Shown piece after piece: positions 1 to 6,975 of a stretch of 34,353 bases of DNA. The stretch covers positions 1-34,353 of the forward strand of contig CAITUY010000158.1 in assembly GCA_903895695.1 (NCBI GenBank), read 5' to 3'. The first letter of the stretch is position 1. Every line of letters begins with the position of its first letter. The DNA comes from an uncultured bacterium. Lineage in GTDB: Bacteria > Verrucomicrobiota > Kiritimatiellia > CAIKKV01 > CAITUY01. The notes under the pieces were generated by a model. The model ran no database searches and was not told the DNA's origin. It was given only the letters and a program-made list of their open reading frames with translations. The translations under genes were made by a program, and so were the position numbers.

Positions 1-82
1 CCCCCCCCCCCTTTTCAAGCAGAAGACGGCATACGAGATAATGAGCGGTGACTGGAGTTCAGACGTGTGCTCTTCCGAATCT
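1..82. other. Illumina adapter read-through and poly-G artefact (not genomic)
   Basis: Read on the minus strand this is the 3' adapter read-through of a TruSeq-type library. The adapter start lies at 48-82 and carries one extra A compared with the standard sequence. An 8-base i7 index follows at 40-47 (CGCTCATT on the minus strand, which from memory is TruSeq index D703). The P7 flow-cell sequence is at 16-39, then AAAA and a run of eleven G. Poly-G after the adapter is the usual no-signal artefact of two-colour sequencers. Genomic sequence starts at about 83. Confidence 0.98.
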
Positions 83-103
83 GGGCACGCTCCGTCGTGC
101 CCG
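83..103. repeat. 21-bp hairpin palindrome, copy 1
   Basis: The arms GGGCACG and CGTGCCC enclose a short CTCCGT-type loop. The same 21 bases recur at 13171-13191. A related hairpin with the same loop motif, read on the other strand, lies at 13108-13127. This copy touches the adapter, so the assembly broke next to a multi-copy repeat. Confidence 0.7.
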
Positions 104-153
104 CGTGGACGTGGGGCACAAAGGTCGTCGCCGCACTGACCGAACGGCCTTAG

Positions 154-250
154 AGGATTTACAGGATTGGACAAGGTTTGGGTTGCCGTTGCCGACACGT
201 GCCCCTTCACTTCCGCCTGCTGCAACGAAATCCTGTCAATCCTGTCAAAC
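154..250. repeat. inverted ACAGGATT-type repeat
   Basis: The left arm holds two GGATT units (AGGATTTACAGGATTGGACA, 154-173). The right arm at about 228-250 holds the reverse complement as two ATCCTGTC units. About 55 bases separate the arms. The stop codon of the neighbouring reductase gene lies inside the right arm. Confidence 0.55.
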
Positions 251-910
251 GATTCCCGGGGTGGAAGATGCCTTGCGCAGCACGACGTGCATTGCGCGTT
301 CGCCGGCGATGTGCTCGGCGCATTCATAGCCCAACGCGCGCAGATCGAGCCCGTTCAGCAAGGATTCCCCGGCACCGAGCACGACGGGCCGGATGGCGAG
401 GTGCATTTCGTCGATGAGCGCGGCCTGCAGGTACTGCCGGATTGTGGCCACGCCACCACCCAGGCGCACGTCGCGACCGCCGGCGGCGGCGGTCGCCTGC
501 TCCAGCGCGGCGCGGATGCCCTCGGTGACGAACCGGAACTCCGTGCCGCCCGCCATTTTGAGCGGCGCCCGGGCGTGGTGCGTAAGCACGAAGACGGTCG
601 TGTGGTACGGCGGCTCGTCGCCCCACCAGCCCTTCCAACTGTCGTCCAACCACGGACCCCGGACAGGGCCAAACATATTCCGCCCCAGGATCCAGGCGCC
701 AATGCCGTCAAAGCCCTGCTCGGCCATGCGGTTGTCGACGCCCGTCTCGCCATCGTCATGCCCGTACATCCGTCGCCACACGCGCGTCGGGAAGAACCAC
801 TCCATAAGCTCCGGGCCACCGACGCCGAGCGGATTCTGGAGATCCTGGTTCGGCCCGGCGCTAAATCCGTCGATGGACATCGCAAAGCTCTGTACACGGA
901 GTTTTGACAT
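245..910 (-). CDS. dihydrofolate reductase family protein (RibD C-terminal domain)
   Basis: A 221-residue protein of the RibD-C/DHFR-like fold, an NADPH-dependent reductase family. The opening MSKLRVQSFAMSIDGFSAGP is the typical first strand and 'SxDGF' turn. A central GAWILGRNMFGPVRGPW matches the family's 'LGRxTF' region. The late VRLGGGVATIRQYLQAALIDEMHLAI is the cofactor-side GGG motif and 'G-iDElrl' strand. The length is normal for stand-alone members. The start has a good ribosome site (GAGAGG, six bases before ATG). It is the only gene at this end and is not coupled to the operon upstream. The true substrate is unknown, because most stand-alone members are not folate enzymes. Its last codon and stop come from an inverted repeat. 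Confidence 0.88.
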   Translation of the reverse strand: MSKLRVQSFAMSIDGFSAGPNQDLQNPLGVGGPELMEWFFPTRVWRRMYGHDDGETGVDNRMAEQGFDGIGAWILGRNMFGPVRGPWLDDSWKGWWGDEPPYHTTVFVLTHHARAPLKMAGGTEFRFVTEGIRAALEQATAAAGGRDVRLGGGVATIRQYLQAALIDEMHLAIRPVVLGAGESLLNGLDLRALGYECAEHIAGERAMHVVLRKASSTPGIV

Positions 911-1038
911 CGAGCACCTCTCTGTTCCCAGTTACGACGCGCCACCGAACGGTCGACCCTAAGTTTACTAAACCGCGGGGCGAGTTCCAGCACCCATCGA
1001 AAGACGCCTCTCACTCGACTTCCGGCCACCATGCGGAC

Positions 1039-1119
1039 GGTCGGCGAGGCCGCCGACCCTCCCGAAATGCAAAAAAATCACACGATTTCAAACCGGGAGG
1101 GACGCCGGCCTCGGCGTCC
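1039..1119. repeat. large imperfect palindrome (REP-like)
   Basis: Two 26-base arms (about 1039-1064 and 1094-1119) are inverted copies of each other with about four mismatches. Each arm also folds alone: GGTCGGCG/CGCCGACC at 1039-1058 and GGACGCCG/CGGCGTCC at 1100-1119, with complementary loops AGGC and GCCT. The inner ends GAAAT and ATTTC also pair. The element lies just past the end of the glycosidase gene and could act as its terminator, though no T-tract follows. The rest of the 232-base gap holds nothing else recognisable. Confidence 0.65.
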
Positions 1120-1142
1120 TCCTCTGGGGTTCTACCGTAGTC

Positions 1143-3116
1143 TTACTTTGTGACGCCGACCATCTGCCAGACATGCAGCCCCGGCACGGTAAACCGGCAA
1201 ACCCCATCTATCTGCTCAAACGCAATTGCCTTCCCCGTCGGCAGGAGCGTGACCTCACGGACTGGTTCGCGGATCGCCAACTCAACGGCAATCGGACCGA
1301 GCTGGGGGAATCTTAGCGCCGAGTTCACTTGCTTGCCCCACCTGTCCATTGCCCAGTGCACGAGATGCAAGGCGTAGCCCGGCGCGGCTCGATGCAGATG
1401 CGCGACCACCGTGGTGCCCGCGGAGTGACGGACAAGCGGCCGGCCCAGAAGTGCCGCACAGAGCTCCGCAACAATCTCGGCGGGGAACGGCGAGCCGGCG
1501 TGCATGGCCTCGGCAAAGAGGGAGGCCGCGCTGTAGATCACCCGGCCTTTCCTGACCATGGCCGGCCCCAATGTCTCCCGTCCCACACAAGGCGGGGTCA
1601 CGCTGGCCAGGGATAACCGTTCGGCCAGCACCGTCACCCCGGCCTGCGCGCAGAGGCGCCGGGTCGGGTGGGTCAGCAGATGCGCAAAGCCATGCCAGTC
1701 CGCGCCGAATCCGGACTCGGGCGTCAGCCGAAAGAAACCGGCAAAGCTGCCTTGCACATGGCCGCACCCGGTCGTCTTGGCGTCCGCGTCCTGCCGCCCC
1801 GCGTCTTCCGGTGCGCCTTCTTCCCGGGCACCCATAGCATCCTCCAGCCCGCACAGCGCCGCGTCCATGGCCAGCAGACTGCCGCCGCGTTCGAGATGCC
1901 GGCGCAGGGCCGCCAGCAAGGCCGGGCTCCCCGGCTTCTGCCCGGGCCAGATGACCAGTGGCATCTCAGGCAGGGGGTCTTCAACGGAGGCGATATCGAA
2001 CTGGATGCCACTTTCTTCCAGAAGGCGCGCGGCCTGTGTCGTCAGCGCCGGCAGCATCGGGAAGATATGCGGAGAACCCCGCTCGATCTCGGTCAGCAGC
2101 ACCGCTTCGCGGCAGGGCTTCGCGCCGTCCAGCCATGGCTCGCACTGGACCAGCTCGCTGTAGACCCGCCCGATCCGCCGGTACACTTCCGGATCCAGCG
2201 AACCGTCCGGATGCCGGTGGTCGCCCATGGAGACGTCGCACCCCAGCGCCACGCTTCGCGCCACATCGAACCGCATCTGGTCAGCGGTCCGCAAGGTGCC
2301 CGGATCCATCCACGGCCCCTGGAAACGGCTGACCAGGCCGATCGTCCGAGCCCCTTGGGCGCGCAGCCAACGGACGTCGGTGGTCATCTTCTCCGGCCCG
2401 CCAAACAGGATCGGGTTTTCGACCTCCTGGATCGGCTGGAGCGGGATATTCCCGGGCTCGCCGGGCACGACCAGGGAATTGAAATAGTTCTCCGCATCCG
2501 GCAGGCGCTCCTTCACTACGGCGTCCAAGCGTTGGCAGCATTCCCGGATGAGCGTCCGGCCCAACTGCCAGCGATTCGCCTCGTCGTCGGCGGCGGCGCC
2601 CAGCCGGGCCTGTGCCAGGGCCTCGAACCAGGATGAATAGAAGGCCCCGTTGATATAGAGGCAGATGTCGAACCAGAACCCCGCAAGGCCGGGGCAGCGG
2701 CCGATCATCTCGATTACGCCGGGAATGACCACTTCGTCGATATAGGGACTGGCAAACTCCACCAGCGGCATGCCCCATTGGGGACAGGTGCCGTCCCGGT
2801 AGCGCTGGCTCCAGTCCGGGTGGATGGACGTGGCGTATTCGTCCATCCCGAAATTGAAGTAGGCCTGCACCCGGATGCCGCGCCTAGCACAGGCCTGAAC
2901 TGTGGCCGGGAACAGGTCAGGCCGAACCAGGTGCGGATGCGGATGGCCGACCGTCGCGTCAAAGTAAGTGTTGCCGAAATTGCACTTGCCCGGCGTGGCC
3001 AGGGCGTTGACGTGCGCCTGCGCCAGCAGGTCGGCAAACGCCTCGGGGTCGAACCCGGCGCCGATGCCGGTTACCTCGGGACGCGTGTGAAAATCGAGAT
3101 GAATTTTGCGGATCAT
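1143..3116 (-). CDS. putative glycoside hydrolase, GHL6-like TIM barrel
   Basis: A 657-residue protein starting MIRKIHLDFHTRPEV. The first strand 'HLDFHT' (residues 6-11), the HPDWSQRYRDG segment (99-109) and GFWFDICLY (147-154) match my recollection of hypothetical glycosyl hydrolase family 6 (GHL6) barrels, which sit near alpha-L-fucosidases and alpha-amylases. Asp150 in GFWFD is the best candidate nucleophile. Residues after about 340 look like the flavodoxin-like (beta-galactosidase trimerisation type) and beta domains usual in such enzymes. No signal peptide is visible, so it is probably cytoplasmic. The frame is open 81 codons further upstream, but that stretch overlaps the previous gene and is composition noise. 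The chosen ATG lies six bases past the URO-D-like stop codon. It is the last gene of a three-gene operon, and its substrate is unknown. Confidence 0.72.
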   Translation of the reverse strand: MIRKIHLDFHTRPEVTGIGAGFDPEAFADLLAQAHVNALATPGKCNFGNTYFDATVGHPHPHLVRPDLFPATVQACARRGIRVQAYFNFGMDEYATSIHPDWSQRYRDGTCPQWGMPLVEFASPYIDEVVIPGVIEMIGRCPGLAGFWFDICLYINGAFYSSWFEALAQARLGAAADDEANRWQLGRTLIRECCQRLDAVVKERLPDAENYFNSLVVPGEPGNIPLQPIQEVENPILFGGPEKMTTDVRWLRAQGARTIGLVSRFQGPWMDPGTLRTADQMRFDVARSVALGCDVSMGDHRHPDGSLDPEVYRRIGRVYSELVQCEPWLDGAKPCREAVLLTEIERGSPHIFPMLPALTTQAARLLEESGIQFDIASVEDPLPEMPLVIWPGQKPGSPALLAALRRHLERGGSLLAMDAALCGLEDAMGAREEGAPEDAGRQDADAKTTGCGHVQGSFAGFFRLTPESGFGADWHGFAHLLTHPTRRLCAQAGVTVLAERLSLASVTPPCVGRETLGPAMVRKGRVIYSAASLFAEAMHAGSPFPAEIVAELCAALLGRPLVRHSAGTTVVAHLHRAAPGYALHLVHWAMDRWGKQVNSALRFPQLGPIAVELAIREPVREVTLLPTGKAIAFEQIDGVCRFTVPGLHVWQMVGVTK

Positions 3117-3121
3117 AAGTC

Positions 3122-4168
3122 TTACGAATAATAAGTTGAGTACTTCTCCATCGCATCCATGAGCGCCTTGGCATTGGCGACCGGAATGCCCGGATACATG
3201 CCATAGATCATGGTCAGACCGCCCTCGCGACTGCCGAGGGTCTTGACTTCCGTTCGGATCAGCGCGTCCACCTCGGCCGGCGTCCCGAAACGCGTCACGC
3301 TTTGCCGGTCGATGTCGAGGTCGATGCAAACCTTGCCCTTGAAGCGCTCGCGGATCCACTCAATTCCGTTCACGAGATCCTGCAGGTTCACAACCTGTAC
3401 GCCGCTATCGACCAGATCTTCCACCAGATCGCGAATGTCGCCGTCCGAATGCATATGGATGATGCACCCGGCGTCGCGCGCCGGCTTCATGAGCCGCTGG
3501 TAGCTGGGCTTGATGTACTTCCGCAGGTGCTCCGGCGAAAGCATCGGGCCCACCTGCATGCCGAGGTCCTCAGGATAGCCCATCCACTCCGCGCCGCGGC
3601 GCAGGGAACACCGCACGATTGCCTCGTTATGAGCCTCGACCATCTCGATCAGCCGCCAGAGCCGCGGCTCTTCGTCCGCCATGTCGCAGATCAGGCCCTC
3701 GTAACCGCGCAGGTCGCACAACCGCAGAAAAGTATGGCCGTGCGGCAACCCGCCATACACCAGGGTCCCGGCGGCAATCGCCTCCCGCCGGTTCTCCGCG
3801 GCCAGGTCCGGCCGTTTCTTCTCATCCTCGGTCAGGTCCGGCAACGGCGGCGGCGAATACCCTTCAAACGCACCCCAATCCGCGAGGGGATGCCCCACCG
3901 ATACCGCCGCAATGCCCTCCTCGGGACTGGCCATGGTGACGCCCCACGCATCAACGTAGGAGCTTTGCGCGGGCGGCGTGGGAGCGGCCGGCGCCGCGGC
4001 TGAACGACGGAAGCCGGGAAACAGGCAGGGATGGCTCTCCTGCAGTTCGTCGAGTACGGACGGCGGGTAATGATTGCGGCAGGCGCCATTAATCCAAAAC
4101 CCCATGGGGATTCGTTCCGGTCGCTCAAAGCGAACCGACCGAAGAATATTCTCACGTTGGGTCATCAT
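3122..4168 (-). CDS. uroporphyrinogen decarboxylase (URO-D) family protein
   Basis: A 348-residue protein of the URO-D/MtaA/CmuA fold. It opens with MTQRENILRSVRFERPERIPMG, the family's standard N-terminus. YPEDLGMQ (198-205) and HMHSDGDIRDLVEDLVDSG (238-256) match the core 'E-D-x-G' and 'H-x-H-s-d-G' blocks. It lacks the conserved N-terminal arginine cluster of true heme-pathway HemE, so it is more likely one of the many corrinoid or methyl-transfer-type or uncharacterised URO-D paralogues common in PVC bacteria. A proline/alanine-rich insert lies near 55-70. Two adjacent ATGs are possible (4168 or 4165). It begins nine bases after the methyltransferase stop and ends five bases before the GHL6-like start, which implies one transcript. 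Confidence 0.85.
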   Translation of the reverse strand: MMTQRENILRSVRFERPERIPMGFWINGACRNHYPPSVLDELQESHPCLFPGFRRSAAAPAAPTPPAQSSYVDAWGVTMASPEEGIAAVSVGHPLADWGAFEGYSPPPLPDLTEDEKKRPDLAAENRREAIAAGTLVYGGLPHGHTFLRLCDLRGYEGLICDMADEEPRLWRLIEMVEAHNEAIVRCSLRRGAEWMGYPEDLGMQVGPMLSPEHLRKYIKPSYQRLMKPARDAGCIIHMHSDGDIRDLVEDLVDSGVQVVNLQDLVNGIEWIRERFKGKVCIDLDIDRQSVTRFGTPAEVDALIRTEVKTLGSREGGLTMIYGMYPGIPVANAKALMDAMEKYSTYYS

Positions 4169-4177
4169 TGGTTCTCT

Positions 4178-4849
4178 TCATTCTGCTTCTTTGATGGCCT
4201 CAATGTGTATCATGTCGCCATCCGGCGCAGCGATCAATTCTGAGCTGAGCACCGTGAATCCTGCCGCTTTGACTTCCACACTGATGCTTTCAGGCATTCC
4301 GAAATACGCGCAGATGTCCCCCGCCCTGTTCACCACGACACGGCGCGAGGCATCATACGACAATGGGCTCTCGATATTCTTGGGATCACCGCATTGAGAA
4401 CAAACCAGCAGGAGACCATGGGGTCGTAAAACACGCCGAACCGTCTGGAGGATTCTCTGGCGGCCCTCGCCATAAATCCAATGGAGACAGCGGCCATCAA
4501 TGACAAGGTCGAAGTGGCTTTCAGGGAATGAGCGGAGTTCCGCGGCGTCTTCCAGGCGGAAATCGGCTTTTGTAGTTGCCTGTTCATTCCGTTCCCGTGC
4601 CCACTCGATGGCCCTGGGCGTGGTATCAACCCCATAGGCCTCATACCCCATCTGGGCAAACCAGAGCGTCATGTTGCCGGCACCGCAGCCAATCTCCAGC
4701 AAACGGCCGGACTTCGGGGCATTGGACCGTCTGAAAGAGGCCAGAATGCCATTCTTGAATCTTTCGTATTCGGAGTCATCTGCCCAGCCGGCTTTGCCGG
4801 CGGCTCTAGCTCTTGCGTATCCGCCGTCAGCATTTACACGGGTTCTCAT
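4178..4849 (-). CDS. class I SAM-dependent methyltransferase
   Basis: A 223-residue methyltransferase. Motif I is LEIGCGAGN (51-59), the acidic end of strand 2 follows in YGVDTTPRAIEWAR, and strand 4 is FDLVIDGRCLHWI near residues 110-122. The start at 4849 is chosen because GGAGG lies five bases upstream; the frame stays open 18 codons further without a better signal. It leads the operon with the URO-D-like and GHL6-like genes (nine- and five-base gaps). The acceptor is unknown. A small-molecule or sugar acceptor is inferred only from the neighbours. Confidence 0.88.
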   Translation of the reverse strand: MRTRVNADGGYARARAAGKAGWADDSEYERFKNGILASFRRSNAPKSGRLLEIGCGAGNMTLWFAQMGYEAYGVDTTPRAIEWARERNEQATTKADFRLEDAAELRSFPESHFDLVIDGRCLHWIYGEGRQRILQTVRRVLRPHGLLLVCSQCGDPKNIESPLSYDASRRVVVNRAGDICAYFGMPESISVEVKAAGFTVLSSELIAAPDGDMIHIEAIKEAE

Positions 4850-4919
4850 CAATCCTCCGTCAAGTCGCAGATCTCGGGCGGCGCGAAGCGACGTACCGCG
4901 CATTTGCCGAGTGGCAGTC

Positions 4920-5234
4920 CTATCGGGTCCGGTTGCGTTGTTCGATGAGAAAGCGTCGCAGCAGACGTTCAGCGCGCATCACGTGCAGCAGGTACACCTT
5001 CCCGCCCTCGACCCTGTAGAACACGCGACAGGGCGTGACGACGATTTCCCGATAGGGCGAGCGAGGCAATTCTGGGGGACGTTTGCCGGAGGCCGGGAAA
5101 TGCTCCAATCGCTCCGCGCTCTCAAACACCCTTTCGACAAGACGGCAGGCCGCCACCGGGTTGTCCAGTGCGATGTAGTCGGCGATCGCTTCAAAATCGG
5201 CGAGGGCGGGTTCCGTCCAGCTCAGGCGAGCCAC
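4920..5234 (-). CDS. RelE/ParE-family toxin
   Basis: A 104-residue toxin. The N-terminal helix pair TEPALADFEAIADYIALDNPVAA is typical of ParE, and RSPYREIVVTPCRVFYRVEGGKVYLLHVMRAERLLRRFL is the beta-hairpin core and basic tail. Family members are mRNA interferases or gyrase poisons. The ParE-like helices favour the latter, but this cannot be settled by eye. Its start overlaps the antitoxin end by 13 bases, so the pair is translationally coupled. Confidence 0.88.
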   Translation of the reverse strand: MARLSWTEPALADFEAIADYIALDNPVAACRLVERVFESAERLEHFPASGKRPPELPRSPYREIVVTPCRVFYRVEGGKVYLLHVMRAERLLRRFLIEQRNRTR

Positions 5235-5479
5235 TTCTTCATTCTCCCCCTGGCTTCAGCACTCGTCAACGTCCGCTTCTCCAGAATGGCCCGCTCGCCA
5301 CGGGCGATGCCTTCAAGGACTGCCATCCGGTCCTGCATCGTCTCGAACACCGATACGTCCACGAGGTAGGCCGATGGCGTCCCGTGTTCCGTGATCAGAA
5401 CGGGATCCTTTGACTCACGCAGGTCTGCCAGGATGCGCGTTGCCTGCCGCTTCAGCGTCGTCACAAGCTCGGTTCTCAT
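5222..5479 (-). CDS. Phd/YefM-family antitoxin
   Basis: An 85-residue antitoxin. The N-terminal part TLKRQATRILADLRESKDPVLITEHGTPSAYLVDVSVFE is the Phd/YefM DNA-binding fold. The C-terminal part EKRTLTSAEARGRMKKWLA is the toxin-binding tail. It lies first in the operon, and a promoter with an internal palindrome sits directly against its ATG, as expected for autorepression. Confidence 0.88.
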   Translation of the reverse strand: MRTELVTTLKRQATRILADLRESKDPVLITEHGTPSAYLVDVSVFETMQDRMAVLEGIARGERAILEKRTLTSAEARGRMKKWLA

Positions 5480-5487
5480 GATGTGAT

Positions 5488-5515
5488 ACTATAGTGGTAC
5501 TCTCGCCTGCGTCAA
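5488..5515 (-). promoter_or_regulatory. sigma70-like promoter of the Phd/ParE operon, near-leaderless
   Basis: On the minus strand the -35 box TTGACG (5510-5515) is followed by a 16-base spacer and the -10 box TATAGT (5488-5493), which is only eight bases before the ATG at 5479. The predicted transcription start is 1-3 bases from the start codon. The perfect palindrome ACTATAGT overlaps the -10 box and could be the antitoxin operator. Confidence 0.7.
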
Positions 5516-5606
5516 CGCTCTCCATCACTCCCTTCTGTGGTGTCCAACGCCAGTCTGTGGGTTTCGAGTGGGGCGAAAATACGCACCAGACTGTGATACG
5601 GCCTGC

Positions 5607-5825
5607 CTATGACGCCCACTTAAGTTCAAGCTTCTTGTGGTTCAGGGCACAATCGCGCAGATAAAGGTTGATCAAATTCTGGTAAGGCATGCCCAGTTCA
5701 GTAGCCAAGGTCTTGAAGTAGGTCACCGTCGCCTTGTCAAGGCGCATGGTGATGGGCTGTTTCAGCGCCTTAACGTAGGGATTGCGCTCCCCCTTCATCT
5801 TGCCGAAGTCGTAGTGTGTTCGCAT
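5607..5825 (-). CDS. brnA: BrnA-type antitoxin (CopG-like)
   Basis: A 72-residue protein starting MRTHYDFGKMKGERNPYVKALKQ. The 'hyDFs/gmkg-rNPY' opening and the ribbon-helix-helix part PITMRLDKATVTYFKTLATELGMPYQNLINLYLRDC are diagnostic of BrnA. The frame is open further upstream but overlaps brnT. The chosen ATG follows a purine-rich GGGGGTG and leaves a four-base gap to the toxin stop. BrnA dimers bind their own promoter and neutralise BrnT. Confidence 0.87.
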   Translation of the reverse strand: MRTHYDFGKMKGERNPYVKALKQPITMRLDKATVTYFKTLATELGMPYQNLINLYLRDCALNHKKLELKWAS

Positions 5826-5829
5826 GGTG

Positions 5830-6120
5830 TCACCCCCATCTGCAATAGTCTGCCGCTTCCTTCTTGTCCGCCTTGCGCGCCGATACAATCCGAATGACCG
5901 TGTCACTCGCCCGGAAGCAGTGGCAGACCACCAGTGTCCGCATCCGGAAACTTACTCCGAGCAACAGGAACCGGTCCTCGTCATCGGAATGGTCGGGGTC
6001 AAAGAACCGGATGGCGTTCTCGTCCAAGAACACGGTCTGCGCCTCCTCAAAAGAGACGCCATGCTTGCGCTTGTTCGCCGTGTTCTTGGCCTCGTCCCAC
6101 TCGAACCGCACGTCACTCAT
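5830..6120 (-). CDS. brnT: BrnT-family ribonuclease toxin
   Basis: A 96-residue toxin with the family hallmarks FEWDEAKNTANKRKHGVSFEEAQTVF near the N-terminus, then DRFLLLGVSFRMRTLVVCHC and IRIVSARKADKKEAADY. Unlike the other pairs here, the toxin precedes the antitoxin, as is usual for BrnTA. BrnT is an RNase with a RelE-like fold. Its promoter is described separately. Confidence 0.9.
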   Translation of the reverse strand: MSDVRFEWDEAKNTANKRKHGVSFEEAQTVFLDENAIRFFDPDHSDDEDRFLLLGVSFRMRTLVVCHCFRASDTVIRIVSARKADKKEAADYCRWG

Positions 6121-6126
6121 ATGTAC

Positions 6127-6155
6127 AACGTACGGTCATTGAGGCTGCCGGACAA
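6127..6155 (-). promoter_or_regulatory. promoter of brnTA, near-leaderless
   Basis: The -35-like TTGTCC (6150-6155), a 17-base spacer and the -10-like TACGTT (6127-6132) end six bases before the brnT ATG. The inverted repeat GTACGTTGTAC overlaps the -10 box and could be the BrnA operator. Both boxes are imperfect, but the geometry matches the other toxin-antitoxin promoters here. Confidence 0.5.
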
Positions 6156-6182
6156 GTCATATCTGTCAGGGCCGACCGTTGA

Positions 6183-6229
6183 GGCCGAGGGTTCGCGTGG
6201 AGCGCAGCGGAACGCGATACCCTCCGGCC
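6183..6229. terminator. strong hairpin downstream of the GspF-like gene
   Basis: The arms GGCCGAGGGT-TCGCGT and ACGCGAT-ACCCTCCGGCC close a short GC-rich loop, 16-62 bases past the stop of the minus-strand gene ending at 6245. No T-run follows, so it is a possible terminator or RNA-stabilising hairpin rather than a textbook terminator. Confidence 0.4.
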
Positions 6230-6244
6230 CGTGGTACGGTGTCC

Positions 6245-6574
6245 CTATCTCATTCCGAGTTCAGTCTTCAAGATGGCTGCAATTCTCAGGCAACAGGCTT
6301 CGAGTTGTGCTGGCGCAAGGTTCCCGACGCGCCACAACAGTTGAACAGACTGTGGAAAAGTCTTCTCATATTTCGCCAGCACGCCGGCGATGTCTTTCTT
6401 TTGCTCAGCCTGAGCGTGAATGTCCCCGAGGGCTTCTGCGACGACCTTATCGCGACATTCCGCCACCACTGTCCTCACCGCCTGGAGGAACGGAACCCCG
6501 GATTGAAGAAGTAGTCCGAGTTTCTCGAACGCTACGGCGATTTCCTGTTTCGTCTGAGTTGGTCGAGTAGACAT
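6245..6574 (-). CDS. free-standing GspF/PilC-like cytoplasmic domain
   Basis: A 109-residue protein resembling one cytoplasmic domain of the type II secretion/type IV pilus platform protein GspF/PilC. FEKLGLLLQSGVPFLQAVRTV matches 'f-x-x-La-LL-aGvpl-eaL'. The segment from KKDIAGVLAKYEKTFPQ to LLWRVGNLAPAQLEACCLRIAAIL matches 'G-x-sl-x-al-x-fp … v-x-xGe-sG-L-x-x-L-x-x-la'. Full GspF is about 400 residues with two such domains and three membrane helices. Here there is one domain and no membrane segment. The start at 6574 is preferred because GAGGAA lies seven bases upstream. No other secretion gene is nearby. It could be a relic or a regulator of a platform encoded elsewhere. Confidence 0.6.
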   Translation of the reverse strand: MSTRPTQTKQEIAVAFEKLGLLLQSGVPFLQAVRTVVAECRDKVVAEALGDIHAQAEQKKDIAGVLAKYEKTFPQSVQLLWRVGNLAPAQLEACCLRIAAILKTELGMR

Positions 6575-6655
6575 AATATGGTTCCTCATGTAGGTCTGCT
6601 TCGTATTCCCTGTTTCTCTTCTCTTTCGATATGAAGAGTGTCACACCATTCGACC

Positions 6656-6975
6656 ATGTGAGGTAACTTCAATGCCCCTCACAGAACCGGACGGGCGGAT
6701 TTCCCGCATCCGGCTCTTCCGCATGACTCACGTTCCGAACGACAGCGTATAGAAGTTGTGCATGATCCTCGGTTTCGGCAACGGATAACGGGTTAGATAT
6801 GCAGTGAAGCCAGGGCAGTTGAACGAACGTTTCTGGCCCCGTCGGTTGAGCCATTTCAGTACCAACCGCAAGGTCTGCCGATAGAACTGGCTTATCGCCC
6901 TGTAGTTACCGCTGACCCCGTAGTACTGAAAGTGCCCGCGCAACTTGGCTTGCAACATTGGCCACCACTCTTTCA
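6656..6975 (-). mobile_element. 5'-truncated group II intron remnant (3' part)
   Basis: On the minus strand this stretch carries, in order, the maturase C-terminus, domain V and domain VI. Domain V (6684-6716) begins GAGCCGGATGCGG, has a GAAA-type loop and closes with CCGTCCGGTTC, including the catalytic AGC and a bulge. Domain VI pairs GTGAGG with CCTCAC, has an unpaired A at 6664, and the intron would end in AT at 6656, eight bases past that A, as expected for branching. The 5' end and most of the reverse transcriptase are missing. The remnant abuts the stop codon of a toxin gene. An intact 3' end with a lost 5' end suggests an aborted reverse-transcription insertion, though later deletion is possible. 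Confidence 0.82.
6728..6973 (-). pseudogene. ltrA: group II intron reverse transcriptase/maturase, C-terminal fragment
   Basis: About 80 residues remain, from KEWWPMLQAKLRGHFQYYGVSGNYRAI through a basic LKWLNRRGQK to TRYPLPKPRIMHNFYTLSFGT. These are the thumb/maturase and C-terminal parts of bacterial intron proteins, which are normally about 400-550 residues. All polymerase motifs, including YADD, are absent, so it cannot be active. The frame stays open upstream to 7222 only by chance, where it crosses the ParE gene in another frame. Confidence 0.85.

Noticed and set aside
48..329. 93-codon open frame beginning MTGVQTCALP
   Set aside because: Its start is translated from the sequencing adapter, and the rest is antisense to repeats and to the reductase gene.
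3117..3359. 81-codon N-terminal extension of the GHL6-like gene
   Set aside because: It overlaps the conserved C-terminus of the URO-D-like gene and is compositionally biased. MIRKIHLDFH is the natural start of the family.
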